A stretch of 64,000 nt of DNA, taken from assembly GCA_963695155.1 (NCBI GenBank), contig CAVOGD010000007.1, positions 124,001-188,000 on the forward strand, in the 5' to 3' direction. The stretch is from SG8-30 sp963695155 (GTDB lineage Bacteria > Pseudomonadota > Gammaproteobacteria > Steroidobacterales > Steroidobacteraceae). Within the stretch, counting starts at the first letter, position 1, and every line of letters starts with the position of its first letter. The position numbers and the translations under genes are program-made. This document shows, in pieces, positions 35,588 through 44,692 of this stretch. The notes under the pieces are model-generated. The model was not told where the DNA came from, did not search any database, and worked only from the letters and a program-made list of their open reading frames with translations.

Positions 35588-36436
35588 ATGGCGCGCATTC
35601 TCGAGACCCGGCCGCTGACCCCGGTCACCAAGTACTTCCTTCTCGACGCACCGCTGATCGCCGCCACGGCCCGGCCGGGGCAGTTCGTGATGCTGCGCGT
35701 GCGCGAGGGCGGCGAGCGCATCCCGATCACGATCGCCGACTTCGACCGCGAGGCCGGCACGCTGACCCTGGTCATCCAGGCGGTCGGCGCCACGACCCGG
35801 CGGGTCTGTGAACTCGAGGCCGGCGGCGAGATCCTGGACGTGGTGGGCCCGCTGGGCAGCCCCATCGAGCTGCCCGAGCACGGCCACGTGTGCGGCGTGG
35901 GCGGCGGCTTCGGCTCGGCTGCCCTGCTGTGCCTGATGCGCGAGCTGGCGGCGCGCGGCGACCGCACGACGGCGGTGATCGGCGCGCGCAACAAGGAGCT
36001 GCTGATCCTCGCCGACGACCTCAAGGCGGTCTGCGACAACGTCGAGATCTGCACGGATGACGGCTCGGCCGGCTTCAAGGGCTTCGTCACGCAGCGGCTC
36101 GCGCAGCTCATCGAGGGCGACGGCCCCGGCCGGCCCGACCACGTGGTCGCCATCGGCCCCATGGCCATGATGCGCGCGGTGGCGGAGACCACGCGCGCGC
36201 CGGGCGTCAAGACGCTGGTCTCCATGGACCCGCTGATGGTGGACGGCACCGGAATGTGCGGCGGCTGCCGGGTCATCGTGGGCGGCAAGTCGAAGTTCGC
36301 CTGCGTGGACGGGCCGTGCTTCGACGCGCACGAGGTGGATTTCGACATCGCGATGCGCCGCAACAAGGCTTATGTGAAACAGGAACGCAGCGCGGTCGAG
36401 CGGCTCGACTGCGAGCGCTCGAAGGGAGCCATGTAA
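35588..36436 (+). CDS. NfnA/PyrK-like FAD/NAD(P)-binding [2Fe-2S] oxidoreductase subunit
   Basis: 282 residues of the ferredoxin-NADP reductase superfamily as in PyrK, SudB and NfnA. An N-terminal FAD beta-barrel (ARPGQFVMLRVREGGERIP, ITIADFDREAGTLTL) is followed by an NAD(P) domain (CGVGGGFGSAALLCLM), and the C-terminal cysteines MCGGCRVIVGG...FACVDGPC bind a [2Fe-2S] cluster. It begins 12 nt after the 2-oxoacid oxidoreductase and overlaps the next gene (TAATG). The pair resembles the NADH-dependent ferredoxin:NADP oxidoreductase Nfn, which would move electrons from ferredoxin to pyridine nucleotides. Confidence 0.87.
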   Translation: MARILETRPLTPVTKYFLLDAPLIAATARPGQFVMLRVREGGERIPITIADFDREAGTLTLVIQAVGATTRRVCELEAGGEILDVVGPLGSPIELPEHGHVCGVGGGFGSAALLCLMRELAARGDRTTAVIGARNKELLILADDLKAVCDNVEICTDDGSAGFKGFVTQRLAQLIEGDGPGRPDHVVAIGPMAMMRAVAETTRAPGVKTLVSMDPLMVDGTGMCGGCRVIVGGKSKFACVDGPCFDAHEVDFDIAMRRNKAYVKQERSAVERLDCERSKGAM

Positions 36437-37827
36437 TGCCGGTCAAGCGCTCTAAGAAGACCCAGATGCCGGTGCGCGATGCGGAAGTGCGCGCCCACGA
36501 CTTCATGGAAGTCAACGCGGGCTACACGCAGGCCCACGCGGCGTTCGAGGCCGAGCGCTGCCTGCGCTGCCAGGACCCGGTGTGCGTGGACGGCTGCCCG
36601 GTGCAGATCCCGATCCCGGAGTTCATCCATTCGGTCGCCGCGGGCGACATGGCCGGCGCCGCGAAGATCCTGCGCGCCGCCAACCCGCTGCCGGCCATCT
36701 GCGGGCGGGTCTGCCCGCAGGAAGTCCAGTGCGAGACCCGCTGCCTGATGGCCGCGCACAACAACCCGGTCGCGATCGGCCACCTCGAGCGCTTCGTGGC
36801 CGACTGGGAACGGACCCAGCCGACGACCGTGCAGGCGAAGCTGACCCGCAAGGAGAAGATCGCGGTGATCGGTGCGGGGCCGGCGGGGCTGGTGTGCGCG
36901 GGCGAACTCGCGCGGCGCGGCTACCCGGTCACCGTCTACGAAGCGCTGCACGCGCCGGGCGGAGTGCTGCGCTACGGGATTCCCGAGTTCCGCCTGCCGA
37001 AGGCGATCCTCGACTGGGAGATCGACATGCTCAGGTCGCTGGGCGTCGAGATCGTCTGCAACGTGGTCATCGGCCGCACGATCAGCATGGAAGACCTGCA
37101 GCGCAAGCACGGCTACTCGGCGGTGTTCATCGGCACCGGCGCCGGGCTGCCGCAGTTCCTGAACATCCCGGGCGAGGACCTGAACGGCGTCTACTCGGCC
37201 AACGAATTCCTCACCCGCATCAACCTGATGGCCGCCTACGACGCCAACTCCGACACGCCGATGTTCGTGGGCAAGTCGGTGGCGGTGATCGGCGGCGGCA
37301 ATACGGCCATGGACGCGGTGCGCTCGGCGCTGCGCATGGGCGCCGGCAAGGGCTACATCGTGTACCGCCGCAGCGAGAAGGAGATGACCGCCCGCATCGA
37401 GGAGTACCACCATGCCCAGGAGGAAGGCGTCGAGTTCCACTGGCTGACGAACCCGGTCGAGGTGCTGGGCAGCGAGGAGGGCTGGGTCAGCGGCCTGAAG
37501 TGCCAGAAGATGGTGCTGGGCGAGCCCGACGCCTCGGGCCGCGCGCGTCCGGTGCCGGTGCCCGACTCCGAGTTCGTGTTCCCGGTCGACACCGTGGTGC
37601 TGTCCATCGGCACGACGCCGAACCCGCTGCTGACGAGCACGACGAAGGGGCTCACCACCAACAAGTGGGGCTGCATCGTGGCCGACGAGCGGACCGGGCT
37701 GACCTCCAAGTCCAAGGTGTACGCGGGCGGCGATGCGGTCACCGGCGCCGCCACCGTCATCCTGGCGGCGGGCGCCGGCAAGCGCGCCGCCCAGGCGATC
37801 CACGAGGCCCTCAACCCGGCCGGCTGA
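36436..37827 (+). CDS. NfnB/GltD-like NADPH oxidoreductase subunit
   Basis: 463 residues of the glutamate-synthase small-subunit family. The N-terminal cysteine clusters CLRCQDPVCVDGCP and CGRVCPQEVQCETRC bind two [4Fe-4S] centres. The FAD motif is VIGAGPAGLVCAGELARRG, the NADP motif is VIGGGNTAMDAVRSA, and the C-terminus has GGDAVTGAATVILA. No glutamate synthase large subunit is nearby, so an Nfn/SudA-like role with the preceding gene is more likely than glutamate synthesis. It ends the four-gene operon. Confidence 0.87.
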   Translation: MPVKRSKKTQMPVRDAEVRAHDFMEVNAGYTQAHAAFEAERCLRCQDPVCVDGCPVQIPIPEFIHSVAAGDMAGAAKILRAANPLPAICGRVCPQEVQCETRCLMAAHNNPVAIGHLERFVADWERTQPTTVQAKLTRKEKIAVIGAGPAGLVCAGELARRGYPVTVYEALHAPGGVLRYGIPEFRLPKAILDWEIDMLRSLGVEIVCNVVIGRTISMEDLQRKHGYSAVFIGTGAGLPQFLNIPGEDLNGVYSANEFLTRINLMAAYDANSDTPMFVGKSVAVIGGGNTAMDAVRSALRMGAGKGYIVYRRSEKEMTARIEEYHHAQEEGVEFHWLTNPVEVLGSEEGWVSGLKCQKMVLGEPDASGRARPVPVPDSEFVFPVDTVVLSIGTTPNPLLTSTTKGLTTNKWGCIVADERTGLTSKSKVYAGGDAVTGAATVILAAGAGKRAAQAIHEALNPAG

Positions 37828-37928
37828 CCGTAGCCAGCCCCCTGCGCGGACCGCCCGGCGCGGCCCGCTATCCGCTGCCCGCACGGTAGGCTAGACTGCC
37901 TGATCGGGGATACAGCGGGTCCGGGCGC

Positions 37929-38639
37929 GTGGCAGTGATCATCGACTCGAGCGGCCGCCTGCACCACGATCAGGATCGTGGCCTGGCGCTGCTCTGCCCG
38001 CACTGCCAGGTGCTCGCGCACATCACGCCGGTCTCGGTTCCCGACTTCAACCAGATGCAGCTGCACAAGCCGAGCCACGTGGGCATCGTCTACCGGTGCG
38101 AAGCCTGCAACGGGCCGATCTTCCTCAAGTTTCCCGTCAAGCTCTACGCCGGCAGCCGCATCGAACTGAGTCCCAGTTTCGTGGAGCTGGAGCGGCCGCG
38201 CGAGAAATTCAACTTCACGCACCTGCCCGAGGAAGCCGAGACGCTCTTCAAGGAAGCGCTCACCTGCTTTTCCTCCGGTTGCTACAACGCATTCGCCTCG
38301 ATGTGCCGCCGCGCGGCGCAGGCCGTGTTCGCGGACCTGGGCGAGGCCGGCAAGCTCGGCCTGTACGACGAGCTGGCCAGCATCCGGCGCATGGCGGAGA
38401 TCGACGAGGAATGCTTCACCGCGGTTCGCAAGGTGCTGTTCGGCAGCGATGCGGAGCCGCGGCCCAACCTGCCGTCGCTGGACGCCTACCAGGCGGGCGT
38501 GCTGCTCGAGATCATGAAGGACCTGCTGTACCAGGCCTACGTGCGGCGCGGCCGGCTGCAGCAGGCGATGATGGTGCGCCGCTACTTCGCCGAGGATGCG
38601 GACCACAAGGTGACGCCGCTGGACAAGGCGCGGTCCTGA
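37929..38639 (+). CDS. DUF4145-domain protein with zinc-ribbon N-terminus
   Basis: 236 residues; GTG start. The N-terminal region has CPHC and CEAC pairs, suggesting a zinc ribbon. The rest is helical (ETLFKEALTCFSSGCYNAFA, SMCRRAAQAVFADLG), the DUF4145 signature. Function is unknown; DUF4145 is often attached to restriction or defence enzymes, but here it stands alone with no such genes beside it. A TAGACT -10-like box lies about 33 nt upstream. It is convergent with purL. Confidence 0.75.
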   Translation: MAVIIDSSGRLHHDQDRGLALLCPHCQVLAHITPVSVPDFNQMQLHKPSHVGIVYRCEACNGPIFLKFPVKLYAGSRIELSPSFVELERPREKFNFTHLPEEAETLFKEALTCFSSGCYNAFASMCRRAAQAVFADLGEAGKLGLYDELASIRRMAEIDEECFTAVRKVLFGSDAEPRPNLPSLDAYQAGVLLEIMKDLLYQAYVRRGRLQQAMMVRRYFAEDADHKVTPLDKARS

Positions 38640-38644
38640 GCGCC

Positions 38645-38664
38645 GCGCGCGGCCCGCCGCGCGC
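38645..38664. terminator. Perfect GC hairpin between convergent DUF4145 gene and purL
   Basis: GCGCGCGGC-CC-GCCGCGCGC is a perfect inverted repeat (8-9 bp stem) filling the 34-nt convergent gap. No T-tract follows, so termination is only inferred from position. Confidence 0.35.
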
Positions 38665-38673
38665 CCCTCCCGG

Positions 38674-41600
38674 TCAACCCAGCCAGCGCCGCGCGTTGCG
38701 GAACATGCGCATCCAGCCGCTGTCCTCGCCGGCCTGCGCCGGCCGCCAGGAGTTCTGCACGCTGCGATAGACCCGCTCCGGGTGCGGCATCGTGATCGTG
38801 ACGCGGCCGTCGGCGGTGGTCAGGCCGGCAATGCCGGCCGGCGATCCGTTGGGGTTGGCCGGGTAGCGCCCGGCGACGCCGCCGCGGTTGTCCACGAAGC
38901 GCAGCGCCACCAGCGGCTGCGCCTCCGCCAGCGCCGCGGCGCCCGCGAACTCCGCCCGCCCCTCGCCGTGCGAGACCGCGATCGGCAGGCGTGACCCGGT
39001 CATCCCGGCAAAGAACAGCGACGGCGAGCCGGCAATCTCGACCATCGACAGGCGCGCCTCGAACTGCTCCGAGTGGTTGCGCACGAAGCGCGGCCAGGCC
39101 GCCGCGCCGGGGATGAGTTCCTTGAGCGCCGACAGCATCTGGCAGCCGTTGCACACGCCCAGCGTGAAGGTGCCCGGCACGCGCGAACCAGGCCGAGAAC
39201 AGCTCGCGCGCGCGGGGATTGAAGAGGATGGACTTGGCCCAGCCCTCGCCCGCGCCCAGCACGTCGCCGTAGCTGAAGCCGCCGCAGGCGATCAGGCCGT
39301 CGAAGCGGTCCAGGCGCGCCTGCCCGTCCAGCAGGTCGGTCATGTGCAGGTCGAAGGCGGCGAATCCGCCGCGCACCAGCGCAGCGGCCATTTCCACCTG
39401 GCTGTTGACTCCCTGCTCGCGCAGCACCGCGACCCGCGGCCGCACGCCCGTGGCGATCATCGGCGCCGCCACGTCCTCGCCGGGATCGAACGTGAGGTGC
39501 CAGCCCAGGCCCGGGTCGTCGCCGTCCAGGCGCGCCGCCTGCTCCTCGTCGGCGCAGTCGGGATTGTCGCGCAGGCGTTGCATCTGCCAGGTCGTGTCCG
39601 ACCACAGCGCACGCAGCGCATCCAGGCCCTCGTCCACGCAGACGCGGCCGCCGGCCCGCAGCGTCACGCGGCGCCCCGGCGCAGGCCGGCCCACCTGCCG
39701 CACGCAGGCCGCGAGTCCCTGCGCCGCGAATGCGTCGAGCGCCTCCTGCAGCCGCGCGTCCGGGACCTGCACCAGCGCACCGAGTTCCTCGCTGAACAGC
39801 GCTGCGTTCGCCGATGCCACGGCGCCGAGGTCCAGCTCCACGCCCGTGTTGCCGGCGAACGCCATCTCCAGCACGGTGATCGCGATGCCGCCATCGGACC
39901 GGTCGTGGTAGGCCAGCGGGATGCCCGCGTCGCACAGGCCGCGCATCGCCGCGAAGAAGCCCCTGAGCCGCGCGGGATCGTCGAGGTCCGGCGGCGCCCC
40001 GCCCAGCCGTCCGTACACCTGCGCCAGGCAGGAGCCGCCCAGGCGGTCGCGGCCGCCGCCCAGGTCCACCAGCAGCAGCGAGCTCGCCGCGTCGGCCACG
40101 AGCTGCGGCGTCAGCGTGCGCCGCACGTCGGCGACGGGCGCGAAGGCCGAGACGATCAGCGATACCGGCGCCACGACCGCCCGCTCGCCGCCGCCCTCCG
40201 GCCAGGCCGAGCGCATGGACAGCGAGTCCTTGCCGACCGGGATCGCGATGCCGAGCGCCGGGCACAGTTCTTCCCCCACGGCGCGCACGGTGTCGAACAG
40301 CGCCGCATCCTCGCCGGGCTCGCCGCAGGCGGCCATCCAGTTGGCCGACAGCCGCACGTCGCCGAGCCTCCTGACGTCGGCCGCCGCGATGTTGGTGACG
40401 GCCTCGCCGATCGCCATGCGGCCCGACGCCGCGGCGTCCAGCAGCGCCAGCGGCGCGCGCTCGCCCATCGCCATGGCCTCGCCCGTGTGGCCCGTGAATC
40501 CCGACAGCGTGACCGCGACATCCGCCACGGGCACCTGCCACGGCCCGACCATCTGGTCGCGGCTCACCAGGCCGCCGACGGTGCGGTCCCCGATCGTGAC
40601 GAGGAAGGTCTTGTCGGCGACCGTCGGCAGGGTCAGCAGGCGCTCGAGCGCCTCGCGCGGGTCGGCCTCGGCGGCATCGAACCCGTCGCCCGCGCGGCGG
40701 CGGCGCGTCACGTCGCGGGTCATCTGTGGCGGCTTGCCCAGCAGCACGTCCAGCGGCATGTGCACCGGCTCGCCGCCGAGCAGCGGGTCGCTGACCCGCA
40801 GCACCCCGTCGTCGGTGATGCGGCCGATCACCGCGTACGGGCAGCGCTCGCGGCGGCACAGGGCGTCGAAGGCCGGCAGCCGGTCCTCGGCGAGCGCCAC
40901 GCACGTAGCGTTCCTGTGCCTCGTTGCACCAGAGTTCCAGCGGCGACATGCCCGCCTCGTCGGTCGGCACGGCGCGCAGGTCCACGTGCCCGCCGCGGTC
41001 GCTGTGGGCGACGGCCTCCGGCACGGCATTCGACAGGCCGCCCGCCCCCACGTCGTGGATCAGCAGGATCGGGTTGTGCTCGCCCAGCGCGCAGCAGCGG
41101 TCGATCACTTCCTGCGCACGCCGCTGCATCTCCGGGTTGCCGCGCTGCACCGAGGCGAAATCGAGGTCCGCCGCGCTGGCGCCGCTGCCCAGCGACGAAG
41201 CCGCCCCGCCGCCGAGGCCGATCAGCATGGCCGGGCCGCCCAGCACGACCAGGCACGCGCCCACCGGCACGTCGGCCTTCTCGACGTGGCCGCGGCGCAG
41301 CGTGCCGAGGCCGCCGGCGATCATGATCGGCTTGTGGTAACCGCGCACGATGCCCGGCCCGTCGCCGGGCGCGACCTGCTCGAAGCTGCGGAAGTAGCCC
41401 AGCACGTTGGGCCGGCCGAACTCGTTGTTGAAGGCCGCGGCGCCGAGCGGCCCTTCCAGCATGATCTGCAAGGCCGAGGCGCTGCGCGCCGAGCGGCCAT
41501 GGTCTGTCTCCCAAGGCCGGATCCGGCCCGGGATCCGCAGGTTGGACACGGAAAACCCGGCGAGCCCCGCCTTCGGCTTGCCGCCGCGGCCGGTGGCGCC

Positions 41601-42572
41601 TTCGTCGCGGATCTCGCCGCCGGAGCCGGTGGCCGCGCCCGGGAACGGCGAAATCGCCGTCGGGTGGTTGTGGGTCTCGACCTTGATCAGGATGTCGAGC
41701 GGTTCCTCGACATACCCGTACTCGCCGCTCGCGGGATCGGGGAAGAACCGCCGACCGCGCGGGCCCTCGACGACCGCCGCATTGTCCTTGTAGGCGGACA
41801 GCACGCCCGCCGGGCTGTGGGCGTGCGTATTGCGGATCATGGCGAACAGGGTCTTGTCCTGCGCAACCCCGTCCACGATCCACTGCGCATTGAAGATCTT
41901 GTGGCGGCAGTGCTCGCTGTTGGCCTGCGCGAACATCATGACCTCGACGTCGGTCGGCTCGCGGCCCAGTTGCGCATAGGCGGCGACCAGGTAGTCGATC
42001 TCCTCGCCGGACAGCGCCAGGCCCAGCTCCAGGTTGGCGCGCACCAGCGCGGCACGCCCCGCCGTCGCGAGCGGGATGCGCCGGGCCGGCGCCGGCGCGT
42101 GGCTCTCGAACAGGCGCATGGCGTCGCTGCTGTCCAGCAGGGGGGTCTCGGTCATGCGGTCATGGAGTGGCCCGGCCAGCGCCAGCAGCGCCTCGTCGTC
42201 GAGGCTGCCGTCCACGGCGAGCCGGTAGGCGATGCCCCGCTCGATGCGGCGCACCGCCCCCAGGCCGCACACATGGGCGATGTCGGTTGCCTTGGATGAC
42301 CACGGCGAGACGGTTCCCGGACGCGGTACCACCAGCACCAGCGGCCCGTCGTCGCAGCCGCCCTGGCCGGCGGGTCCGTAGGTCAGCAGGCGCTCGAGAA
42401 CCTGCCGCTGCGCGGCGTCGAGCGGACCCTCGAGCTGCACGAAATGCCTGAAGTCCGCCGTCACGTCGCGCACCCGCCTGTCGCGGGTGTGCAGCGCCGT
42501 CGCCAGCTTGTCGAGGCGGAACTGCGATAGCGCGCGAGCGCCGCCGAGCTCGAGGATCATCACCTCAGGCAC
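38674..42572 (-). CDS. purL: Phosphoribosylformylglycinamidine synthase, two frameshifts
   Basis: Large PurL of purine synthesis (FGAR to FGAM, glutamine-dependent), spread over three frames. From 42572: LGGARALSQFRLDKLATAL, AQANSEHCRHKIFNAQWIVD and KVETHNHPTAISPFPGAATG, up to CNEAQERYV. From about 40900: ALAEDRLPAFDALCRRERCP, PLDVLLGKPPQMTRDV and PVGKDSLSM, up to LFSAWFA. From about 39180: the glutaminase part LGVCNGCQMLSAL and PHPERVYRS. Each junction has one extra base (near 40898-40904 and 39176-39184). Removing both gives 1298 residues, normal for PurL. An indel artefact is more likely than a pseudogene, since this is a core biosynthetic gene. Confidence 0.93.
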
Positions 42573-42633
42573 CGTCCCGCCGTGCGGTCCTCGTGGAACG
42601 GCTGGCCCCGGCAGTCGCTGTCACGGCCGCGGG

Positions 42634-42975
42634 TCAGCGCTTCGGTCCCGGGTCGGCCCCGGCCGGAAACACGGGCACCGGGAACTGCGCGACGTTGCCG
42701 CCCTCGAAGTTGCTGATCTTGCTCACGCCCTGCTTGCGCACCTCGTCGATGCGCAGCACCGCGTGCAGCGGCAGGTAGGTCCGCTTGACCCCCTCGAATT
42801 CCGCCTTGATCTTCTCTTCGCCCGGATCCACGACCACGGTGCTGCGCTCGCCGAACACGAGTTCCTCGACCTCGATGAAGCCGAACAGGCCGCCGTGGCT
42901 CACGTTGCGGGCATAGATCTCGTAGACCTTGCCCTGATTGACGAACTGCACCTTGAATATGTGACTTGCGGCCAT
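42634..42975 (-). CDS. DUF1820 family protein
   Basis: A 113-residue cytosolic protein of unknown function, characteristic of gammaproteobacteria. Signatures are FVNQGKVYEIYARNVS, GFIEVEELVFGERSTVVVDP and LPLHAVLRIDEVRKQGVSKI. The Pro/Ala tail after residue 95 is unconserved. It is transcribed toward purL from a TATAAT 36 nt upstream of its ATG. Confidence 0.85.
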   Translation of the reverse strand: MAASHIFKVQFVNQGKVYEIYARNVSHGGLFGFIEVEELVFGERSTVVVDPGEEKIKAEFEGVKRTYLPLHAVLRIDEVRKQGVSKISNFEGGNVAQFPVPVFPAGADPGPKR

Positions 42976-43011
42976 TCTCTCGCGGAATCCGTAACGCTAG
43001 GGTAACGGCGT

Positions 43012-43017
43012 ATTATA
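43012..43017 (-). promoter_or_regulatory. TATAAT -10 box of the DUF1820 gene
   Basis: A consensus -10 on the minus strand, 36 nt before the DUF1820 ATG. No clear -35 in the GC-rich upstream stretch. Confidence 0.45.
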
Positions 43018-43125
43018 GGCTGATCCGGCCGGCGGGCGGCCCGCTGCCAGCGGCCTCCGCGGCGTGCGGCACGCGCGGCGGTCCTTCTTGCCGGAATCGG
43101 CGCGTGATGGCGCAAAGGCGGGGAG

Positions 43126-44250
43126 ATGGCGCTTCGGCTCAGCATCATGGGACAGGCGGCGGAGGCGGCCGGCGACTTCGGTCGCTGGACGCTGACCGAC
43201 GAGGGCGGCCGCATCGGGCGGGCCCGCGGCAACGACTGGGTCCTGACGGACCCGCAACGCTACATCTCGGCGTATCACGCGGAAATCGAGCTGCGCGACG
43301 GCGACTGGTGGCTGCGCGACGTCAGCACCAACGGCACTTTCGTCAACGGCAGCAGCCGCCCGATCGGACCGGACGGCAGCCACCGTATCGCGGATGGCGA
43401 CCGGATCCGCATGGGCTCGATCGAGGTGGTCGCGGAAATCGTGCCGGACGCGGAGCCGCCCGCGGGCGTTGATTTCGACCTGGTCGACGCCACCGCGGAC
43501 CCGTCCGCGGAAGTGAAGTCGCTGCTGTCGGTCGAGGCCACCGGCGGCCGCGCGGCGCGTGCCGACGCCTTCGGCCAGCGCCTGCCGGAGCGTCGGCCGG
43601 CACCGCGCGATGGCCCGGCCGCGGAGCCCAGTCCGACCGAGCTATGGCCGGGACTGGTCACCTTCTGCAGGGGCGCCGGCATTGATCCGTACGCCCTGCC
43701 GGCGGCCAGGCGCACCGAGGTGCTGCAGGAAGCCGGGCAGGCGATTCGCGAGATGGTGCTCGGCCTCAGCGAACTGTCGCGGTCGCGGTCGGAATTCCGG
43801 CGCGAGGTCGGCCTCAACGAGCCGAAACGCCAGCGCGACGCGCCCGGCCCGTTGCTGCAGACCACGGTCACCGAAGAGGCGCTGATCCAGTTGCTGACCG
43901 GCACGGGTCCCGGCGCGAACCGCGCGGTGGATGAAGTCCGCCACCAGTTCGCGCACACCCGCCACCACCAGCAGTCCGTGGTGCTGGCGCTGCGCGAGGC
44001 GCTGTCGGCCATGCTGGAGCGGCTCGATCCGGACGAGCTGGAACGGCAGTTCGGCGGCACGACCCGCGGCCCTTCCGGCGTCGAGGAGCAGGCCCGCAAC
44101 TGGTCGCACTATCGCGAGATGTACCGGGCGGTGGCGGCCAGCGACGACTCGGGCCTGCCGGCGGTCTTTGTCGAGGAGTTCACGCGCGCCTTCCAGACCC
44201 TGGCCGAGGTGGGCCTGCACGTTACATTGAAGCCCAGCGAGCCGGATTGA
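43126..44250 (+). CDS. FHA-domain protein, type VI secretion TagH-like
   Basis: 374 residues. An N-terminal FHA phosphothreonine-binding domain (1-110) has GRIGRARGNDWVL, YISAYHAEI and DVSTNGTFVNG. The C-terminal ~190 residues resemble the T6SS-associated TagH domain: EALIQLLTGTGPGANRAVDE, helical SVVLALREALSAMLERLDP, and EEQARNWSHYREMYRA. TagH proteins normally lie in type VI secretion loci and scaffold kinase PpkA-dependent regulation; no other T6SS gene is in this window, so it is an orphan here. GGGGAG abuts the ATG, so the start is uncertain by a few codons. Confidence 0.72.
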   Translation: MALRLSIMGQAAEAAGDFGRWTLTDEGGRIGRARGNDWVLTDPQRYISAYHAEIELRDGDWWLRDVSTNGTFVNGSSRPIGPDGSHRIADGDRIRMGSIEVVAEIVPDAEPPAGVDFDLVDATADPSAEVKSLLSVEATGGRAARADAFGQRLPERRPAPRDGPAAEPSPTELWPGLVTFCRGAGIDPYALPAARRTEVLQEAGQAIREMVLGLSELSRSRSEFRREVGLNEPKRQRDAPGPLLQTTVTEEALIQLLTGTGPGANRAVDEVRHQFAHTRHHQQSVVLALREALSAMLERLDPDELERQFGGTTRGPSGVEEQARNWSHYREMYRAVAASDDSGLPAVFVEEFTRAFQTLAEVGLHVTLKPSEPD

Positions 44251-44280
44251 GGCGCAGGTTCGTCCACACGCCCTCCCCGC

Positions 44281-44320
44281 GCATAGACCGAGGGCCCCAA
44301 ACGGGGCCCTCGGTCTATGC
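44281..44320. terminator. Bidirectional terminator-like hairpin between the TagH-like gene and tRNA-Ser
   Basis: Perfect 18-bp arms (GCATAGACCGAGGGCCCC and its complement) around an AAAC loop. It sits 30 nt after the FHA gene and 2 nt from the 3' end of the convergent tRNA. There is no long T-run, but stem strength and position fit a shared terminator. Confidence 0.65.
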
Positions 44321-44322
44321 AA

Positions 44323-44415
44323 TGGCGGAGAGGGTGGGATTCGAACCCACGTGGGGCGGTAATGCCCCCATCGCATTTCGAGTGCGCGCCGTTATGACCG
44401 CTTCGGTACCTCTCC
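44323..44415 (-). tRNA. tRNA-Ser(CGA)
   Basis: A 93-nt class II tRNA including an encoded CCA. The 7-bp acceptor stem GGAGAGG/CCTCTCC is perfect; the D-arm is CCG...CGG; the anticodon loop CTCGAAA gives CGA (reads UCG); the long variable arm (GGGGC/GCCCC) confirms serine; the T-arm is GTGGGTTCGAATCCCAC. The anticodon stem has one G-A mismatch at its outer pair (27-43), which the truncated neighbour copy does not have. Confidence 0.9.
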
Positions 44416-44468
44416 CAGCAAACCTGACCTGCCCAGTAACCTGGCCATCACCCCACGCCGGGTGGGAT

Positions 44469-44555
44469 GGCTCGGGCCCTACGAGCCCTCGTCCCTCGCT
44501 ACCGCTCGGGACCCGCGGCGCCATGCGCCGCGGTCCTTCGCACCTGCTCCGCAGG
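44469..44555. repeat. Four consecutive hairpins between the two tRNA-Ser copies
   Basis: Perfect stems: GGCTCG/CGAGCC (44469-44487), GTCCC/GGGAC (44491-44512), CGCGGCGC/GCGCCGCG (44514-44532) and CCTGC/GCAGG (44543-44555). The 44416-44560 spacer has no ORF with homology I recognise; the hairpins are its only structure. Confidence 0.45.
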
Positions 44556-44560
44556 CGCTC

Positions 44561-44635
44561 GTCGAACCCACGTGGGGCGTAATGCCCCCAACCGATTTCG
44601 AGTCGGTGCCGTTATGACCGCTTCGGTACCTCTCC
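44561..44635 (-). pseudogene. Truncated tRNA-Ser(CGA) copy
   Basis: From GGAGAGG (44629-44635) the sequence matches the complete tRNA-Ser through the D-arm, anticodon loop CTCGAAA (with a perfect stem ACCGA/TCGGT), variable arm and the 5' half of the T-arm, GTGGGTTCGA. There it stops matching: the 3' T-stem strand and acceptor strand are absent. It cannot fold a mature tRNA. It is probably a duplication remnant or an assembly chimera. Confidence 0.75.
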
Positions 44636-44692
44636 GGGGCAATCGGAACCGCAAGCGAACCAGGCTGCGGTCGAGCGGGTTATTCTACACGA

